A DNA stretch of 64,000 nt from VXYL01 sp965116935. GTDB lineage: Bacteria > Pseudomonadota > Gammaproteobacteria > Pseudomonadales > Azotimanducaceae. The position numbers and the translations under genes are program-made. The stretch covers positions 558,001-622,000 of the forward strand of contig OZ220737.1 in the NCBI GenBank assembly GCA_965116935.1. The letters are read 5' to 3'. Below the pieces are notes generated by a model. The model saw only the letters and a program-made list of their open reading frames with translations. It was not told where the DNA came from and searched no databases. This document shows positions 47,251 through 58,200 of the stretch, one piece after another. Each line of letters starts with the position of its first letter. Positions within the stretch are counted from its first letter, which is position 1.

Positions 47251-48534
47251 ATGCCTCGCAAAACCTCCGCTGCCCTGTTCCAACGCGCCCGCGGCTGCAC
47301 CCCCGGCGGCGTCAACTCGCCCGTTCGGGCATTTCGCGGCGTCGGCGGCGACCCGGTGTTCATCGCCAAGGGCGACGGCGCGCACATCTTCGACGTGGAC
47401 GGCAACCGCTACATCGACTATGTGGCGTCCTGGGGCCCGATGCTGCAGGGCCACGCCTTCGAGCCGGTGGTGGCCGCCGTGCGCGCCCAGGCGGAAGCGG
47501 GGCTTGGCTTCGGCACGCCCACCGAGATCGAGGTGGAGATGGCCGAGACGGTGGTGCAGCGCGTGCCGGGCATCGAGCAGGTGCGGATGGTCAACTCCGG
47601 CACCGAGGCCACCATGTCCGCCATCCGACTGGCGCGGGGATTCACCGGTCGGGACCTGATCCTCAAGTTCGACGGCTGCTACCACGGCCATGCGGACTCG
47701 CTGCTGGCAAAGGCTGGCTCCGGCGTTCTCACCTTCGGCCTGCCGAACTCGCCGGGCGTGCCGGCTGGCACCGCCCGCAACACCCTCACCGCGCCCTTCA
47801 ACGATCTCGACGCGGTGGGCGCGGCCTTCGAGCGCCACGGCGAAGACATCGCCGCCGTCATCCTCGAACCCATTGCCGGCAACATGGGCTGCATTCCGCC
47901 GGACGACGGGTTCCTCTCGGGCCTCGCTTCCATCACCGAGCAGCACGGCGCCTTGCTGATCTTCGACGAGGTGATGACCGGCTTTCGCGTGGCGCCCGGC
48001 GGCGCGCAGGAGCTCTACGGCATCACTCCCGACCTCACCACCCTCGGCAAGGTCATCGGCGGCGGCTTGCCGGTGGGCGCTTTCGGCGGGCGCGCCGACG
48101 TGATGGCGCACATCGCCCCGGAGGGCGACGTGTACCAAGCCGGCACGCTGTCGGGCAATCCGCTGGCAATGGCCGCCGGGCTTGCCATGCTGCGGTCCTT
48201 AGGCGAGACGTTCCACGCCCGCATCGCCAAGGCCACGAAGCGCCTCGCCGAGGGGGTGCGCGAATGCGCGGCGCGACGCGGCGTAGCCGTGGTGGTGAAC
48301 GATGTCTGCGGCATGTTCAGCCTCTTCTTCACCGAGGCCGGGCAGGTGCGCAGCTATGCCGATGTCGCCGCCTGCGACACCGAGCGCTACGCGCGGCTGT
48401 TCCACGCCCTGCTCGACGCCGGCATCTATTGGGCACCAAGCGCCTTCGAGGTGGCGTTCGTGTCCGGAGCCCACGACGACGCAGTGATCGACGCCACCTT
48501 GACGGCGGTGGATGAGGCGTTGGCGAATGGATGA
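47251..48534 (+). CDS. hemL: Glutamate-1-semialdehyde 2,1-aminomutase
   Basis: 427 residues from ATG 47251. PLP enzyme that makes 5-aminolevulinate in the C5 pathway of tetrapyrrole synthesis. GCTPGGVNSPVRAFRG, VNSGTEATMSAIRLARG, FDGCYHGHADSLL, LIFDEVMTGFR and TTLGKVIGGGLPVGAFGG (Schiff-base Lys) are all present. The stop lies 8 nt into the following kinase gene. Confidence 0.97.
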   Translation: MPRKTSAALFQRARGCTPGGVNSPVRAFRGVGGDPVFIAKGDGAHIFDVDGNRYIDYVASWGPMLQGHAFEPVVAAVRAQAEAGLGFGTPTEIEVEMAETVVQRVPGIEQVRMVNSGTEATMSAIRLARGFTGRDLILKFDGCYHGHADSLLAKAGSGVLTFGLPNSPGVPAGTARNTLTAPFNDLDAVGAAFERHGEDIAAVILEPIAGNMGCIPPDDGFLSGLASITEQHGALLIFDEVMTGFRVAPGGAQELYGITPDLTTLGKVIGGGLPVGAFGGRADVMAHIAPEGDVYQAGTLSGNPLAMAAGLAMLRSLGETFHARIAKATKRLAEGVRECAARRGVAVVVNDVCGMFSLFFTEAGQVRSYADVAACDTERYARLFHALLDAGIYWAPSAFEVAFVSGAHDDAVIDATLTAVDEALANG

Positions 48535-49564
48535 CGACCACACCATCGACGTCTACGGCATAGGCAACGCCCTGGTCGATTTCGAGTATCGAGTCACCGA
48601 GACGTTCCTGCGCGACAACGACATCGCTCGCGGCCACACCACGCTCGTCGACGCCGAGCAGATGGCGGACATCCGCGAGCGCCTCGACGGCCATGACACC
48701 CGCCGCACCTCCGGAGGCTCCGCCGCCAACACGGCCTATGCCGTCGCCGCTTTCGGGGGCCGCGCCTTCTATGCCTGCCGCGTCGCCTCGGACGAGGACG
48801 GCGGCTTCTTTCTGCGCGAACTCGGCGACGCCGGCGTCGGCTCCAAGCCGGGCGAGCGCCCCGAAGGAGTCACCGGACGCTGCGTGTCGATGGTGACGCC
48901 GGACGCGGAACGCTCGATGTTCACCTTCCTCGGCATTTCCGAAGAGCTTTGCCCGGAGGACCTGGATCACCCGGCGCTCGCCCGTTCGCAGTATCTCCAC
49001 ATCGAGGGCTATCTGTGCTCCTCCGCCACGGCTCGCGCGGCAGTGGCCCAGGCGCGCGAGGCCGCCAGCGCCGAACGCGTCCGCGCAAGCCTCGTGATTT
49101 CCGACCCCGCCATGGTGCTTTTCTTCCGCAAAGGGCTCGAGGAGATGCTCGGCAACGGCGTCGATCAGCTCTTCTGCAACGAGGAAGAAGCCCTCACCTG
49201 GACCAAGACCGACCGGCTCGACATCGCAACGAACGAACTGAAGGACATCGCCCCCCACGTCAACATCACCCTCGGCGCCCGCGGCAGTCTCGTCATCTCC
49301 CCGAAGGGAACCGCCGAGGTGTCCGGCTTTCCGGCCGAGGCCGTAGACACGACCGGCGCCGGCGACATGTATGCCGGCGCCTGCCTCTACGCCTTGACCG
49401 CCGGCGCCTCCCCAACCGAAGCCGCCCGCTTCGCCAGCGCCGCCGCCGCCAAAACCGTCTCCGTATTCGGCGCCCGCCTGCCGTCCGCGCACCACTACCG
49501 GGAACTGCTGGCCGAGATTGGCGTTGCTGCGCCCAGACGGCCAGCAGCCATGCGGAGCGCGTGA
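48527..49564 (+). CDS. PfkB family sugar/nucleoside kinase (adenosine kinase-like)
   Basis: 345 residues from ATG 48527, which overlaps the end of hemL. GIGNALVDFEYRV, RRTSGGSAANTAYAVAAFGG (first PfkB signature) and EAVDTTGAGDMYAGACLYAL (second signature with catalytic Asp). Most like the adenosine kinase-type branch, but the substrate cannot be fixed from sequence. The stop overlaps the ATG of the next gene (ATGA). Confidence 0.88.
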   Translation: MDDDHTIDVYGIGNALVDFEYRVTETFLRDNDIARGHTTLVDAEQMADIRERLDGHDTRRTSGGSAANTAYAVAAFGGRAFYACRVASDEDGGFFLRELGDAGVGSKPGERPEGVTGRCVSMVTPDAERSMFTFLGISEELCPEDLDHPALARSQYLHIEGYLCSSATARAAVAQAREAASAERVRASLVISDPAMVLFFRKGLEEMLGNGVDQLFCNEEEALTWTKTDRLDIATNELKDIAPHVNITLGARGSLVISPKGTAEVSGFPAEAVDTTGAGDMYAGACLYALTAGASPTEAARFASAAAAKTVSVFGARLPSAHHYRELLAEIGVAAPRRPAAMRSA

Positions 49565-50487
49565 TGGTCGGCTTCGTGACGCATGCGGCGTGTCTTGAGC
49601 ATCTCGCGCTAGCCGGGCATCCGGAGCGACCGGAGCGGCTGGCGTATCTGCTCGCGCAACTGAAGGCTGGCGGGCGCTTGCATGGGCTCGACCAAGTGCC
49701 TTGCGCGGCGGCGAGTCTCGATGACGCGGCGCGGGTTCACGATGCTCGGCTCGTGCAGTGGCTGGAGGCGAGTTCGCCGGACGACGGGCTGGTTCGCGTG
49801 GACCCTGACACCACGATGAGCCCCGGCTCGCTTGGGGCGGCGCTCGCTTGCATTGGCGCGGCCAAGGCGGCCGTGGATTGGGCTCTCTCAGGTGAAGAGT
49901 CGGCCCGGCGACGGGCGTTCTGCGCCATTCGCCCGCCGGGGCACCACGCGGAAGAGGCGGCGGCGATGGGCTTTTGCCTGTTCAATACCGTCGCCATCGC
50001 CGCTGATTTGGCACTCTCGCGCGCGGATGTGGAGCGCCTCGCGATCCTCGACTTCGATGTCCACCACGGCAACGGCACCGTGGACATCTTTCGCGACCGC
50101 CCCGAGGTTCTTGTCTGTTCGACCTTTCAGTTCCCCCACTATCCCGGCCGCGGCCACGACGTGCTGCGGCCGCATCTGGTGCATTCGCCCTTGCCGCCCG
50201 GCAGCACCGGCAGCGACTTTCGGCGTGCAGTGGAGAAGGACTGGGCGCCGGCGCTGCGTGCGCATCGGCCAGACCTGATTCTGGTGTCCGCCGGCTTCGA
50301 TGCGCACGAGGCGGACCCCCTCGGCGACCTGCGCCTCAGCGAAGACGACTTCGACTGGGTGACCCGGTTCATCGTCGATGCAGCCGAGCAAAGCGCCCAA
50401 GGCCGAGTGGTGTCTGCCTTGGAAGGCGGCTACGACCTGCCCGCGCTCGCCGCCTCCGTGGCAACGCACCTGAAGGCGCTTCAATAG
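49564..50487 (+). CDS. Histone deacetylase family protein
   Basis: 307 residues. Class II-like deacetylase fold: RPPGHHAEEAAAMGFCLFN, ILDFDVHHGNGTVDIF and LVSAGFDAHEADPLG supply the zinc ligands (Asp, His, Asp) and the His-Asp relay. Bacterial members deacetylate acetylated polyamines, acetoin-type substrates or proteins; the substrate is open. Last gene of the hemJ-hemL-kinase run; it faces the HIT gene with a 2-bp gap. Confidence 0.9.
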   Translation: MVGFVTHAACLEHLALAGHPERPERLAYLLAQLKAGGRLHGLDQVPCAAASLDDAARVHDARLVQWLEASSPDDGLVRVDPDTTMSPGSLGAALACIGAAKAAVDWALSGEESARRRAFCAIRPPGHHAEEAAAMGFCLFNTVAIAADLALSRADVERLAILDFDVHHGNGTVDIFRDRPEVLVCSTFQFPHYPGRGHDVLRPHLVHSPLPPGSTGSDFRRAVEKDWAPALRAHRPDLILVSAGFDAHEADPLGDLRLSEDDFDWVTRFIVDAAEQSAQGRVVSALEGGYDLPALAASVATHLKALQ

Positions 50488-50489
50488 CC

Positions 50490-50909
50490 TCAGTTCAGTT
50501 GCGCTCGAATCTGTTCCGCGTGGCTTGCGAGCACTTCCGGGTCTGCCATGTCGCGGGCGCGAAACCTCAGCCCTTCGCCTTCGTAGCGGGGGACGACGTG
50601 GAAGTGGATGTGGAAGACGGTCTGGCCGGCGTCGGCGCCGTTGAGTTGCAGCAGCATGATGCCGCCCGGGCTGAAAGCCGCCTTCACGGCCACCGCCACG
50701 CGGCGGGTCGTGACGATGAGGGCGGAGAGTTCCTCGTCTGACAGTTCGAACACGTTCTCGGCTGGCGTGCGCGGAATGATGAGGGTGTGGCCGGGGCTTT
50801 GCGGCATCACATCCATGAAGGCAAGGCAGTGCTCCTCGTCAAGCACCACATGCGCCGGCAGTTCGCCGCGCAGGATGCGGGCGAAGATGTTGCTGCTGTC
50901 GTAGGCCAT
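50490..50909 (-). CDS. HIT family nucleotide hydrolase
   Basis: 139 residues. The histidine triad QTVFHIHFHVVPRYEG and the N-terminal SNIFARILRGELPAHVVLDE are typical of Hint-type purine nucleoside phosphoramidases. Cytosolic. The start ATG at 50909 is supported by the conserved opening. Confidence 0.94.
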   Translation of the reverse strand: MAYDSSNIFARILRGELPAHVVLDEEHCLAFMDVMPQSPGHTLIIPRTPAENVFELSDEELSALIVTTRRVAVAVKAAFSPGGIMLLQLNGADAGQTVFHIHFHVVPRYEGEGLRFRARDMADPEVLASHAEQIRAQLN

Positions 50910-51105
50910 GCGTGAATCGTAACAGTCCGCAGCGGCCTGGAACCTACACCTCGATCATCCTGTCGCCAATCCGCGGCCCGGTGGAAGGTAGGCTCCCGCG
51001 TAAGGTGCCAGACAACCGGGCCAGCTTGGTCTAGCCCATTTGAGCGACGTGGACGGGCTCTTGGCGAATTACACTGTTTTTTCGTACATAACGCGCCTAG
51101 AGTGC

Positions 51106-51471
51106 ATGAACCTGCCAACGCGACAAGGAAGGTGTACGGTGGCGCGGCAAGATGGAGCGTACATGCAAGGGGAGGGGGCAGTGACGCTTGAGGTCGGGGC
51201 TGGCGTATGGGTTCCATGCACGGTGTTCGGGCGTGGTGCGTTTTTCAATGAACGGCGTGTGCACATCCACGTCAGCGGCAACGATTGGACTGGATTCATT
51301 GCCGAGGATTGGTTGAAGCATCAGCACGCTGAAGGCAACGATGAGGTGCTCTTGAAGGTGGTCTCGGTAACCGGTTCCGGCTTCACCGCACTGATTCCCG
51401 GCAATTCTGTACAACGACCAGTTTTCACAGGCCGCATCGAGCAGGTCAGGGATGTACCTGTCGAAGCCTGA
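51106..51471 (+). CDS. Unknown protein upstream of dcd
   Basis: 121 residues from ATG 51106 (TTG 51040 is an upstream in-frame option). Not recognised. The sequence is beta-rich (GVWVPCTVFGRGAFFNERRV, VVSVTGSGFTALIPGN) without membrane segments. A weak promoter-like pair (TTGGCG at 51061, TACATA at 51085) precedes it. Its 3' end overlaps the probable dcd start at 51452, so the two likely form an operon. Confidence 0.55.
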   Translation: MNLPTRQGRCTVARQDGAYMQGEGAVTLEVGAGVWVPCTVFGRGAFFNERRVHIHVSGNDWTGFIAEDWLKHQHAEGNDEVLLKVVSVTGSGFTALIPGNSVQRPVFTGRIEQVRDVPVEA

Positions 51472-52017
51472 CATCATCGGATGATGGATGATGGATCTCT
51501 GGTCATCGACCCGAGGCCCGACAACGACGACATCGAACAGGTATCCGTTGATTTGCGGCTGGCTCGCGGGTTCAGCACATTCAAGGCACGTTCGCACATT
51601 GCGGCCATCCACGTCGAACGCTCTCTGATCAAGGACAGCGACCTCTGGGAGTACCACGACAGCGAGACCTTCGTCTTGGACCTTGGCAAGTTCGTGCTGG
51701 CAACCACATTCGAGCGCATTCAACTTCCCAACAACCTGATGGCATGGGTCGAAGGGCGCAGCACATGGGCTCGTGCCGGGATAGGTATCCACCTGACGGC
51801 ACCGAAGATCGATCCTGGATTTGCTGGCAACATTGCCCTCGAAATCGTCAACCTTGGGCCAGTCGGCGTTGAGTTGCGCGCGGAAATCGACGCGCCCGCT
51901 CAGCTAGTGTTCGCGCGCATAAGCGAGGAGCTCAGTGGATCCGACCGGTACGGTTCTGCGTCGAGGCAGCAGTACCAGTTTCAAGACACGCCCTTGGGCC
52001 GTTCAGGTCGCGATTGA
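51452..52017 (+). pseudogene. dcd: dCTP deaminase, frameshifted near the start
   Basis: The expected start MYLSKPDIIR is in the frame of ATG 51452. A single-base loss near 51479 breaks it after ten codons; the rest is read from 51481 (MMDDGSLVIDPRP). The body is a full Dcd: QVSVDLRLARGF, WVEGRSTWARAGIGIHLTAP, KIDPGFAGNIALEIVNLG with the catalytic Glu of ALEIVN, and a Gln/Tyr tail. It deaminates dCTP to dUTP. Use of ATG 51481 would yield a protein lacking only the first ten residues, so some activity is possible. As recalled, bacterial Dcd proteins can also defend against phage by draining dCTP. Confidence 0.8.
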
Positions 52018-52186
52018 AAGAATCGGACGTTCTGGATGTAGCTGGCAGCAGGCCTGAACTCTTGTGTCAGGTCCCAGCCAGTAACGCGTATCGTTCACCG
52101 GTCGCTTGCCGCACCGCCCACATAGGCACCCTAACCGCTGATGTGAAACCAACGACGCACCGAAGGCACGCCTCCGGTAGGTCGCT

Positions 52187-53854
<1,668 letters not shown>

Positions 53855-54004
53855 GGCACCTCCGAACCGTGAACGCGCATTATTGACGAGGCGCATTGGC
53901 CGGGGCGAGAGCAGGACACTCCCGCACGCGGGCTTCTCGCCATCGACGGGGGATTGCAAGCCTTCGGCTACAATTCCGCGACTGCCTCCACGCCCGGCGC
54001 CTGC

Positions 54005-54466
54005 ATGCTCTGTCCGTTCTGCCGCCACATTGACACCAAGGTGATCGATTCCCGGCTGGTCGCGGATGGCGAGCAGGTGCGGCGGCGGCGCGAATGCCAG
54101 TCCTGCGGCGAGCGCTACACCACCTTCGAGATGGCGGAACTGGTGATGCCGCGCATCATCAAGTCGAGCGGTGCAAGGGAGCCATTCAACGAGGAAAAGC
54201 TGCGCGCCGGCATCATGCGGGCGCTGGAGAAGCGGCCCGTGGCCAGCGAAGACGTCGAGACCCTCGTCAGCCGCATCAAGCACGACCTGCGCGCCACCGG
54301 CGAACGCGACCTGCCCTCCCGCACCGTCGGCGAGCAGGTGATGGCCGGGCTCAAGGAGCTTGACGAGGTGGCCTACGTGCGCTTCGCCTCGGTCTATCGC
54401 GACTTTCAGGACCTCAGCGAGTTCCAAGAGGAAATCAGGAGACTCACCACCGAGCGGGTGGAATGA
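54005..54466 (+). CDS. nrdR: Transcriptional repressor NrdR
   Basis: 153 residues. Zinc ribbon MLCPFCRHIDTKVIDSRL...RRECQSCGERYTTFE (Cys pairs) followed by an ATP-cone domain (VMPRIIKSSGAREPFNEEKL). It represses ribonucleotide reductase operons in response to dATP/ATP. The stop overlaps the ribD start (ATGA). Confidence 0.96.
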   Translation: MLCPFCRHIDTKVIDSRLVADGEQVRRRRECQSCGERYTTFEMAELVMPRIIKSSGAREPFNEEKLRAGIMRALEKRPVASEDVETLVSRIKHDLRATGERDLPSRTVGEQVMAGLKELDEVAYVRFASVYRDFQDLSEFQEEIRRLTTERVE

Positions 54467-55575
54467 TCGAAGGGTCTGACCTGCTGTTCCTGCGCCGCTC
54501 AGTGGAACTCGCCGAGAAGGGGCTCTACAGCATCACCGAGAATCCTCGCGTGGGCTGCCTTCTCGTCAAGAACGACGACGTGCTCGGTCGCGGCTGGCAC
54601 CGACGCCGCGGCGAGCTTCACGCCGAAGCCGCAGCCCTCGCCGATGCTCGCGCCAGCGGGCGCGACCCCGCCGGCGCAACCGCCTACGTCTCCCTCGAGC
54701 CCTGCTGCCATACGGGACGCCAACCGCCCTGCACAGCCGCGTTGATCGACGCCGAAATCAAGCGCGTTGTGGGGGCGATGACGGACCCGGATCCTCGGGT
54801 GGCCGGCGAGGGCTATGCGACATTGCGCGCCGCCGGCATCAGCGTGGACGCGGTGGAACTTCCGGAAGCGACGCAGCTCAATCGCGGCTTCGTGCGTCGC
54901 ATCACTACGGGGCTGCCGTTCGTGCGCATCAAGATCGGCGCCTCCATCGACGGGCGCACCGCGATGGCGAGCGGCCAAAGCCAGTGGATCACCGGACCCG
55001 ACGCGCGCGCCGACGTGCAGCGCTACCGGGCGCAAAGCTGCGCCATCGTCACGGGACGAGGCACGGTGGCGTTGGACGATCCCGCGCTTACGGTGCGGGG
55101 AGAGCAGTTCGCAGTCGATGGCACCATCCGTCAGCCCTTGCGCGTGGTAGCCGACACCCACGGCACCACGCCGCCGCAGGCACGCCTCTTTGCCACGGAT
55201 TCGCCGGTGTATCTCGCCACCGGGCGCGACGCCCCGGACCATCCGCACGCAAAAATGCTGCGTCAGGAAGCGAGCCGCGTGGAGCCCGGCCACCTGCTTC
55301 AAGCCCTAGCCGAAATGGGCTGCAACGAAGTGCTGGTGGAGGCTGGCGCGACCCTCGCCGGCGCCCTCCTCGAGGCCGACCTTTGGGACGAGGCCGTGCT
55401 CTACCTCGCACCGAATTGGCTCGGCGACACCGCCCGGCCCATGGCTGCCGTTTCGTTCGACCACCTGGCCGACTCCATCGGCGGCAAGCTCGTCGCCGCC
55501 GAACGGCTGGGCACCGACGTCAAGGTCGTGTTGGCCAACGACTCTCACACGGGGCACGCCAAAGGGACGCGCTGA
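54463..55575 (+). CDS. ribD: Bifunctional riboflavin deaminase/reductase RibD
   Basis: 370 residues. Deaminase domain with HAEAAALADA and SLEPCCHTGRQPPC zinc motif; reductase domain with GASIDGRTAMASGQSQWITG and ATGRGTVALDDPAL. Catalyses two steps of riboflavin synthesis. Overlaps nrdR and nusB at ATGA junctions. The usual ribE, ribBA and ribH genes between ribD and nusB are absent here. Confidence 0.96.
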   Translation: MIEGSDLLFLRRSVELAEKGLYSITENPRVGCLLVKNDDVLGRGWHRRRGELHAEAAALADARASGRDPAGATAYVSLEPCCHTGRQPPCTAALIDAEIKRVVGAMTDPDPRVAGEGYATLRAAGISVDAVELPEATQLNRGFVRRITTGLPFVRIKIGASIDGRTAMASGQSQWITGPDARADVQRYRAQSCAIVTGRGTVALDDPALTVRGEQFAVDGTIRQPLRVVADTHGTTPPQARLFATDSPVYLATGRDAPDHPHAKMLRQEASRVEPGHLLQALAEMGCNEVLVEAGATLAGALLEADLWDEAVLYLAPNWLGDTARPMAAVSFDHLADSIGGKLVAAERLGTDVKVVLANDSHTGHAKGTR

Positions 55576-56036
55576 TGACGGGCAAGATCAACCAGCGCGC
55601 CCGCAGCCGCGCCCGCCGAGCACTGCTGCAAGCCATCTACCAATGGCAGATCAGCGGCCACAGCGCGGCAGAGATCGAGCGGCAGTTCGCCACCGGCGAG
55701 GCGCTGCGACGTGCCGACAAGGCGTTCTTCTCCACCTGCCTCGATGCCGTGCTCACCGGCGCAGAAAAGCTCGACAAGCTCTACGAGGCCTACCTCGACC
55801 GCCGCGTGGACCAGCTCGACCACATCGAACGTGCCGTCCTGCGCGCCGGCGTGCTGGAGCTGCGCGACCGCATCGAGGTGCCGTTCAAGGTCGTGCTGGA
55901 CGAATGGGTCACCCTCGCCAGCCAGTTCGGCGCCGAGGATGGCCACCGCTACATCAACGGCGTGCTGGACCGGGTGGCGAAGGACCTCCGCCCGGTGGAG
56001 GTCGCGGCGAACGCCGTCCAAGGCCCGACACCATGA
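55575..56036 (+). CDS. nusB: Transcription antitermination protein NusB
   Basis: 153 residues. RRALLQAIYQWQISG, DAVLTGAEKLDKLYEAYLDR, RVDQLDHIERAVLRAGVLEL, PFKVVLDEWVTLASQFG, YINGVLDRVAKDLR. It binds boxA RNA with NusE (S10) for rRNA antitermination. Coupled to ribD and thiL by 1- and 4-nt overlaps. Confidence 0.95.
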   Translation: MTGKINQRARSRARRALLQAIYQWQISGHSAAEIERQFATGEALRRADKAFFSTCLDAVLTGAEKLDKLYEAYLDRRVDQLDHIERAVLRAGVLELRDRIEVPFKVVLDEWVTLASQFGAEDGHRYINGVLDRVAKDLRPVEVAANAVQGPTP

Positions 56037-56974
56037 CGGACGAGTTCGATCTCATCGCGACGATTGTGGACGCATTGGGCGATGCCACCACGAGCGAAAA
56101 CGTCGTGCTTGGGCCCGGCGACGATGCGGCCGTGCTGCGGCTGCCGCCGGAGCATGAACTGGTGATCTCCACGGACACGCTGGTGGAGGGGCGGCACTAT
56201 CCCGCCGGCGCCGCGCCAGAACTCGTGGGATACCGGGCGCTGGCGGTGTCGGTGTCGGACGTGGCCGCGATGGGGGCAGAGCCCGTGGCCGCCGTGGTGT
56301 CGCTCACCGCCGAGCAATTGACGGACCCTTGCGCCCGTGCCTTCGCCCGAGGCATAGCCGAAGCCGCACGCGCCTTCCAAACGCCCATCGTCGGCGGCAA
56401 CCTCGCTCGCGGTGGCGCGAACATCTGCGTCGCGGTTCACAGCAGCGTGCCACAGGGTGAAAGCCTGACTCGCACGGGCGCAAGCGCGGGTGACGATCTC
56501 TACGTGACGGGCCAAATCGGCGGCGCCGGGCTGGCGTTGCGTTCCGGGCTCCTCAAGGCGCAATCCATCTCGGAAGTCGAACGGGACTCTGCGGAAGGGC
56601 GATACTGGCTGCCGCAACCCCGCCTCGCGATCGGCCTGCGCTTGCGCGGCGTGGCGAGCGCCGCCATCGACATATCCGACGGCTTGGCATCTGATGTGGC
56701 ACACGTCTGCAAGGCGAGTGGCCTAGGCTGCGACATCGACCTCGACGACGTTCCGGTCTTTTCCGGGAGCGACCCCGTGGCAGCCGTGTGTGCCGGCGAC
56801 GACTACGAACTCGCCTTCACCGCCGCACCCACGCTCGCAGCCGCCGTCGGCGCCATTGCTCGGGAAACGGACACTCCCATCCATCGCATCGGCCACATGG
56901 ACGCCACGCCGGGAGCGCGCTGGCGACGGGGAGGCAAACCCATCTCCCTTGCCGGAGGATTCCGCCATTTCTAG
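56033..56974 (+). CDS. thiL: Thiamine-monophosphate kinase
   Basis: 313 residues. VVLGPGDDAAVLRLP, ISTDTLVEGRHYP, ALAVSVSDVAAMGAEPVAAV, AAIDISDGLASDVAHVCKAS, CAGDDYELAF. Makes thiamine diphosphate, the last step of thiamine synthesis. Normal length, start overlaps nusB. Confidence 0.96.
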   Translation: MTDEFDLIATIVDALGDATTSENVVLGPGDDAAVLRLPPEHELVISTDTLVEGRHYPAGAAPELVGYRALAVSVSDVAAMGAEPVAAVVSLTAEQLTDPCARAFARGIAEAARAFQTPIVGGNLARGGANICVAVHSSVPQGESLTRTGASAGDDLYVTGQIGGAGLALRSGLLKAQSISEVERDSAEGRYWLPQPRLAIGLRLRGVASAAIDISDGLASDVAHVCKASGLGCDIDLDDVPVFSGSDPVAAVCAGDDYELAFTAAPTLAAAVGAIARETDTPIHRIGHMDATPGARWRRGGKPISLAGGFRHF

Positions 56975-56978
56975 CGAC

Positions 56979-57494
56979 GTGGGCCAGCAGGGCGAGGGGC
57001 ACGCAGCGGCAAAGCTGGGTGTGCGCGACCTTGCCAATCCCTTCGCCCTGCTCGCCACCTGCTTCGGCATCGGCTTGATCCGCGTCGCGCCGGGCACCTT
57101 CGCCTCGATCGCCGCGGCAATCGCATGGTGGTTTCTCGTCGCCGACCTGACCTGGCCCCTGCGCCTCGCCGGCGTCGCCATCGCAACCGCGGTGGGGCTT
57201 GCAACCATTCACCTCCTGAACCGCCACCGCCGCCAAGGCGACAACCCCGCCATCGTCATCGACGAACTCGCTGGCTGCTGGCTGGCCCTAGTGCTCTGCC
57301 CCCGCTCGATCTTCTGGGTGACAGTCGGCGTCGCCTTGTTCCGTGCCTTCGACGTCGTCAAGCCCTGGCCCGTCTCCTGGGCCGACACCAACGTCCCCGG
57401 CGCACTAGGCGTCATGCTCGACGACTTGCTAGCCGGCGCCTTCGCCGCGGCTCTTCTATACGGCGCCTGGGCCGCAATGCTGTTCGCCCTGTAG
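56979..57494 (+). CDS. pgpA: Phosphatidylglycerophosphatase A
   Basis: 171 residues from GTG 56979, 4 nt after thiL. Start uncertain, no good ribosome site near. ANPFALLATCFGIGLIRVAP, GDNPAIVIDELAGCWLALVL, FRAFDVVKPWPVSWADTNVP, GVMLDDLLAGAFAA. Makes phosphatidylglycerol; membrane protein with several helices. Classic neighbour of thiL. Confidence 0.93.
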   Translation: MGQQGEGHAAAKLGVRDLANPFALLATCFGIGLIRVAPGTFASIAAAIAWWFLVADLTWPLRLAGVAIATAVGLATIHLLNRHRRQGDNPAIVIDELAGCWLALVLCPRSIFWVTVGVALFRAFDVVKPWPVSWADTNVPGALGVMLDDLLAGAFAAALLYGAWAAMLFAL

Positions 57495-57566
57495 CGCCCC
57501 TACGGGCAGTTGCTTTGCAGTTGGATTCCTGGCGGCTAGAGGGGAGCGCAGCGAGTGCGCCAAGCC

Positions 57567-57806
57567 CTACTCCCCGTCATCAACCACCACGTCGAGCTCG
57601 TCGCCATCCTCGGTGAGGGCCTTGATGCGAAGCTCAGCCGACTTCAGCGCACTGCGGCATTCCCGCGTGAGCTTCACGCCACGCTCGAAGGCCGCGAGGG
57701 AGTCTTCAAGGCTCATCCGCCCGCTCTCCATCCGCTCCACGAGCGCCTCAAGCTCGGCGAGCGTCGCCTCGAAATCGATCTGCCGTGACTCTTCCTGATC
57801 GGACAT
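57567..57806 (-). CDS. xseB: Exodeoxyribonuclease VII small subunit
   Basis: 79 residues from ATG 57806. DFEATLAELEALVERMESGR, SLEDSLAAFERGVKLTRECR, SALKSAELRIKAL; then an acidic tail. Partner of XseA, which is not in the window. Converges with pgpA; the usual neighbours ispA/dxs are not present. Confidence 0.9.
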   Translation of the reverse strand: MSDQEESRQIDFEATLAELEALVERMESGRMSLEDSLAAFERGVKLTRECRSALKSAELRIKALTEDGDELDVVVDDGE

Positions 57807-57904
57807 GCCTTCGACTCCCCTCCATCCGTCGCCAACCGCACCGGAACCGTCCAGCGCGAGCGGCGCGTGACATACTCTATCCCCCATGCCCGCCCAAGGC
57901 AGCC

Positions 57905-58135
57905 ATGATCCGCCGTCCAGACTTGGTCGAGGAACTGGAGAATCGCTACAAGCGCGAGGAATACTCCAAGCTCACCTACGAAGACAAGCTCGGAATCTTC
58001 CTTGAACTCCGGGCCCAGGCCCGGCTCCTAAACCCCACCTACGCAGCCGACTGGCGCCACCAAATCGAGCACAAGATCGAAACGGCCCGCGCCTTCCGCG
58101 AACTCGCCAAGCTCAAGGCCAACAAGGACGGATGA
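57905..58135 (+). CDS. Small charged helical protein of unknown function
   Basis: 76 residues from ATG 57905: MIRRPDLVEELENRYKREEY, LTYEDKLGIFLELRAQARLL, IEHKIETARAFRELAKLKAN. Almost wholly alpha-helical and highly charged. Placed divergent from xseB and convergent with the methyltransferase. No ribosome site. The composition and codon use look coding, but no family is recognised. Confidence 0.6.
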   Translation: MIRRPDLVEELENRYKREEYSKLTYEDKLGIFLELRAQARLLNPTYAADWRHQIEHKIETARAFRELAKLKANKDG

Positions 58136-58200
58136 GGGAGGCACCCCTGGGACACCAGCAGGAAATCCTCGCCGTTCAGATGGGAGTAACGAGCGATGCA

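Noticed and set aside
53855..54427. Upstream extension of the ettA frame
   Set aside because: Antisense to nrdR; a good ribosome site and the conserved EttA start are at 53854.
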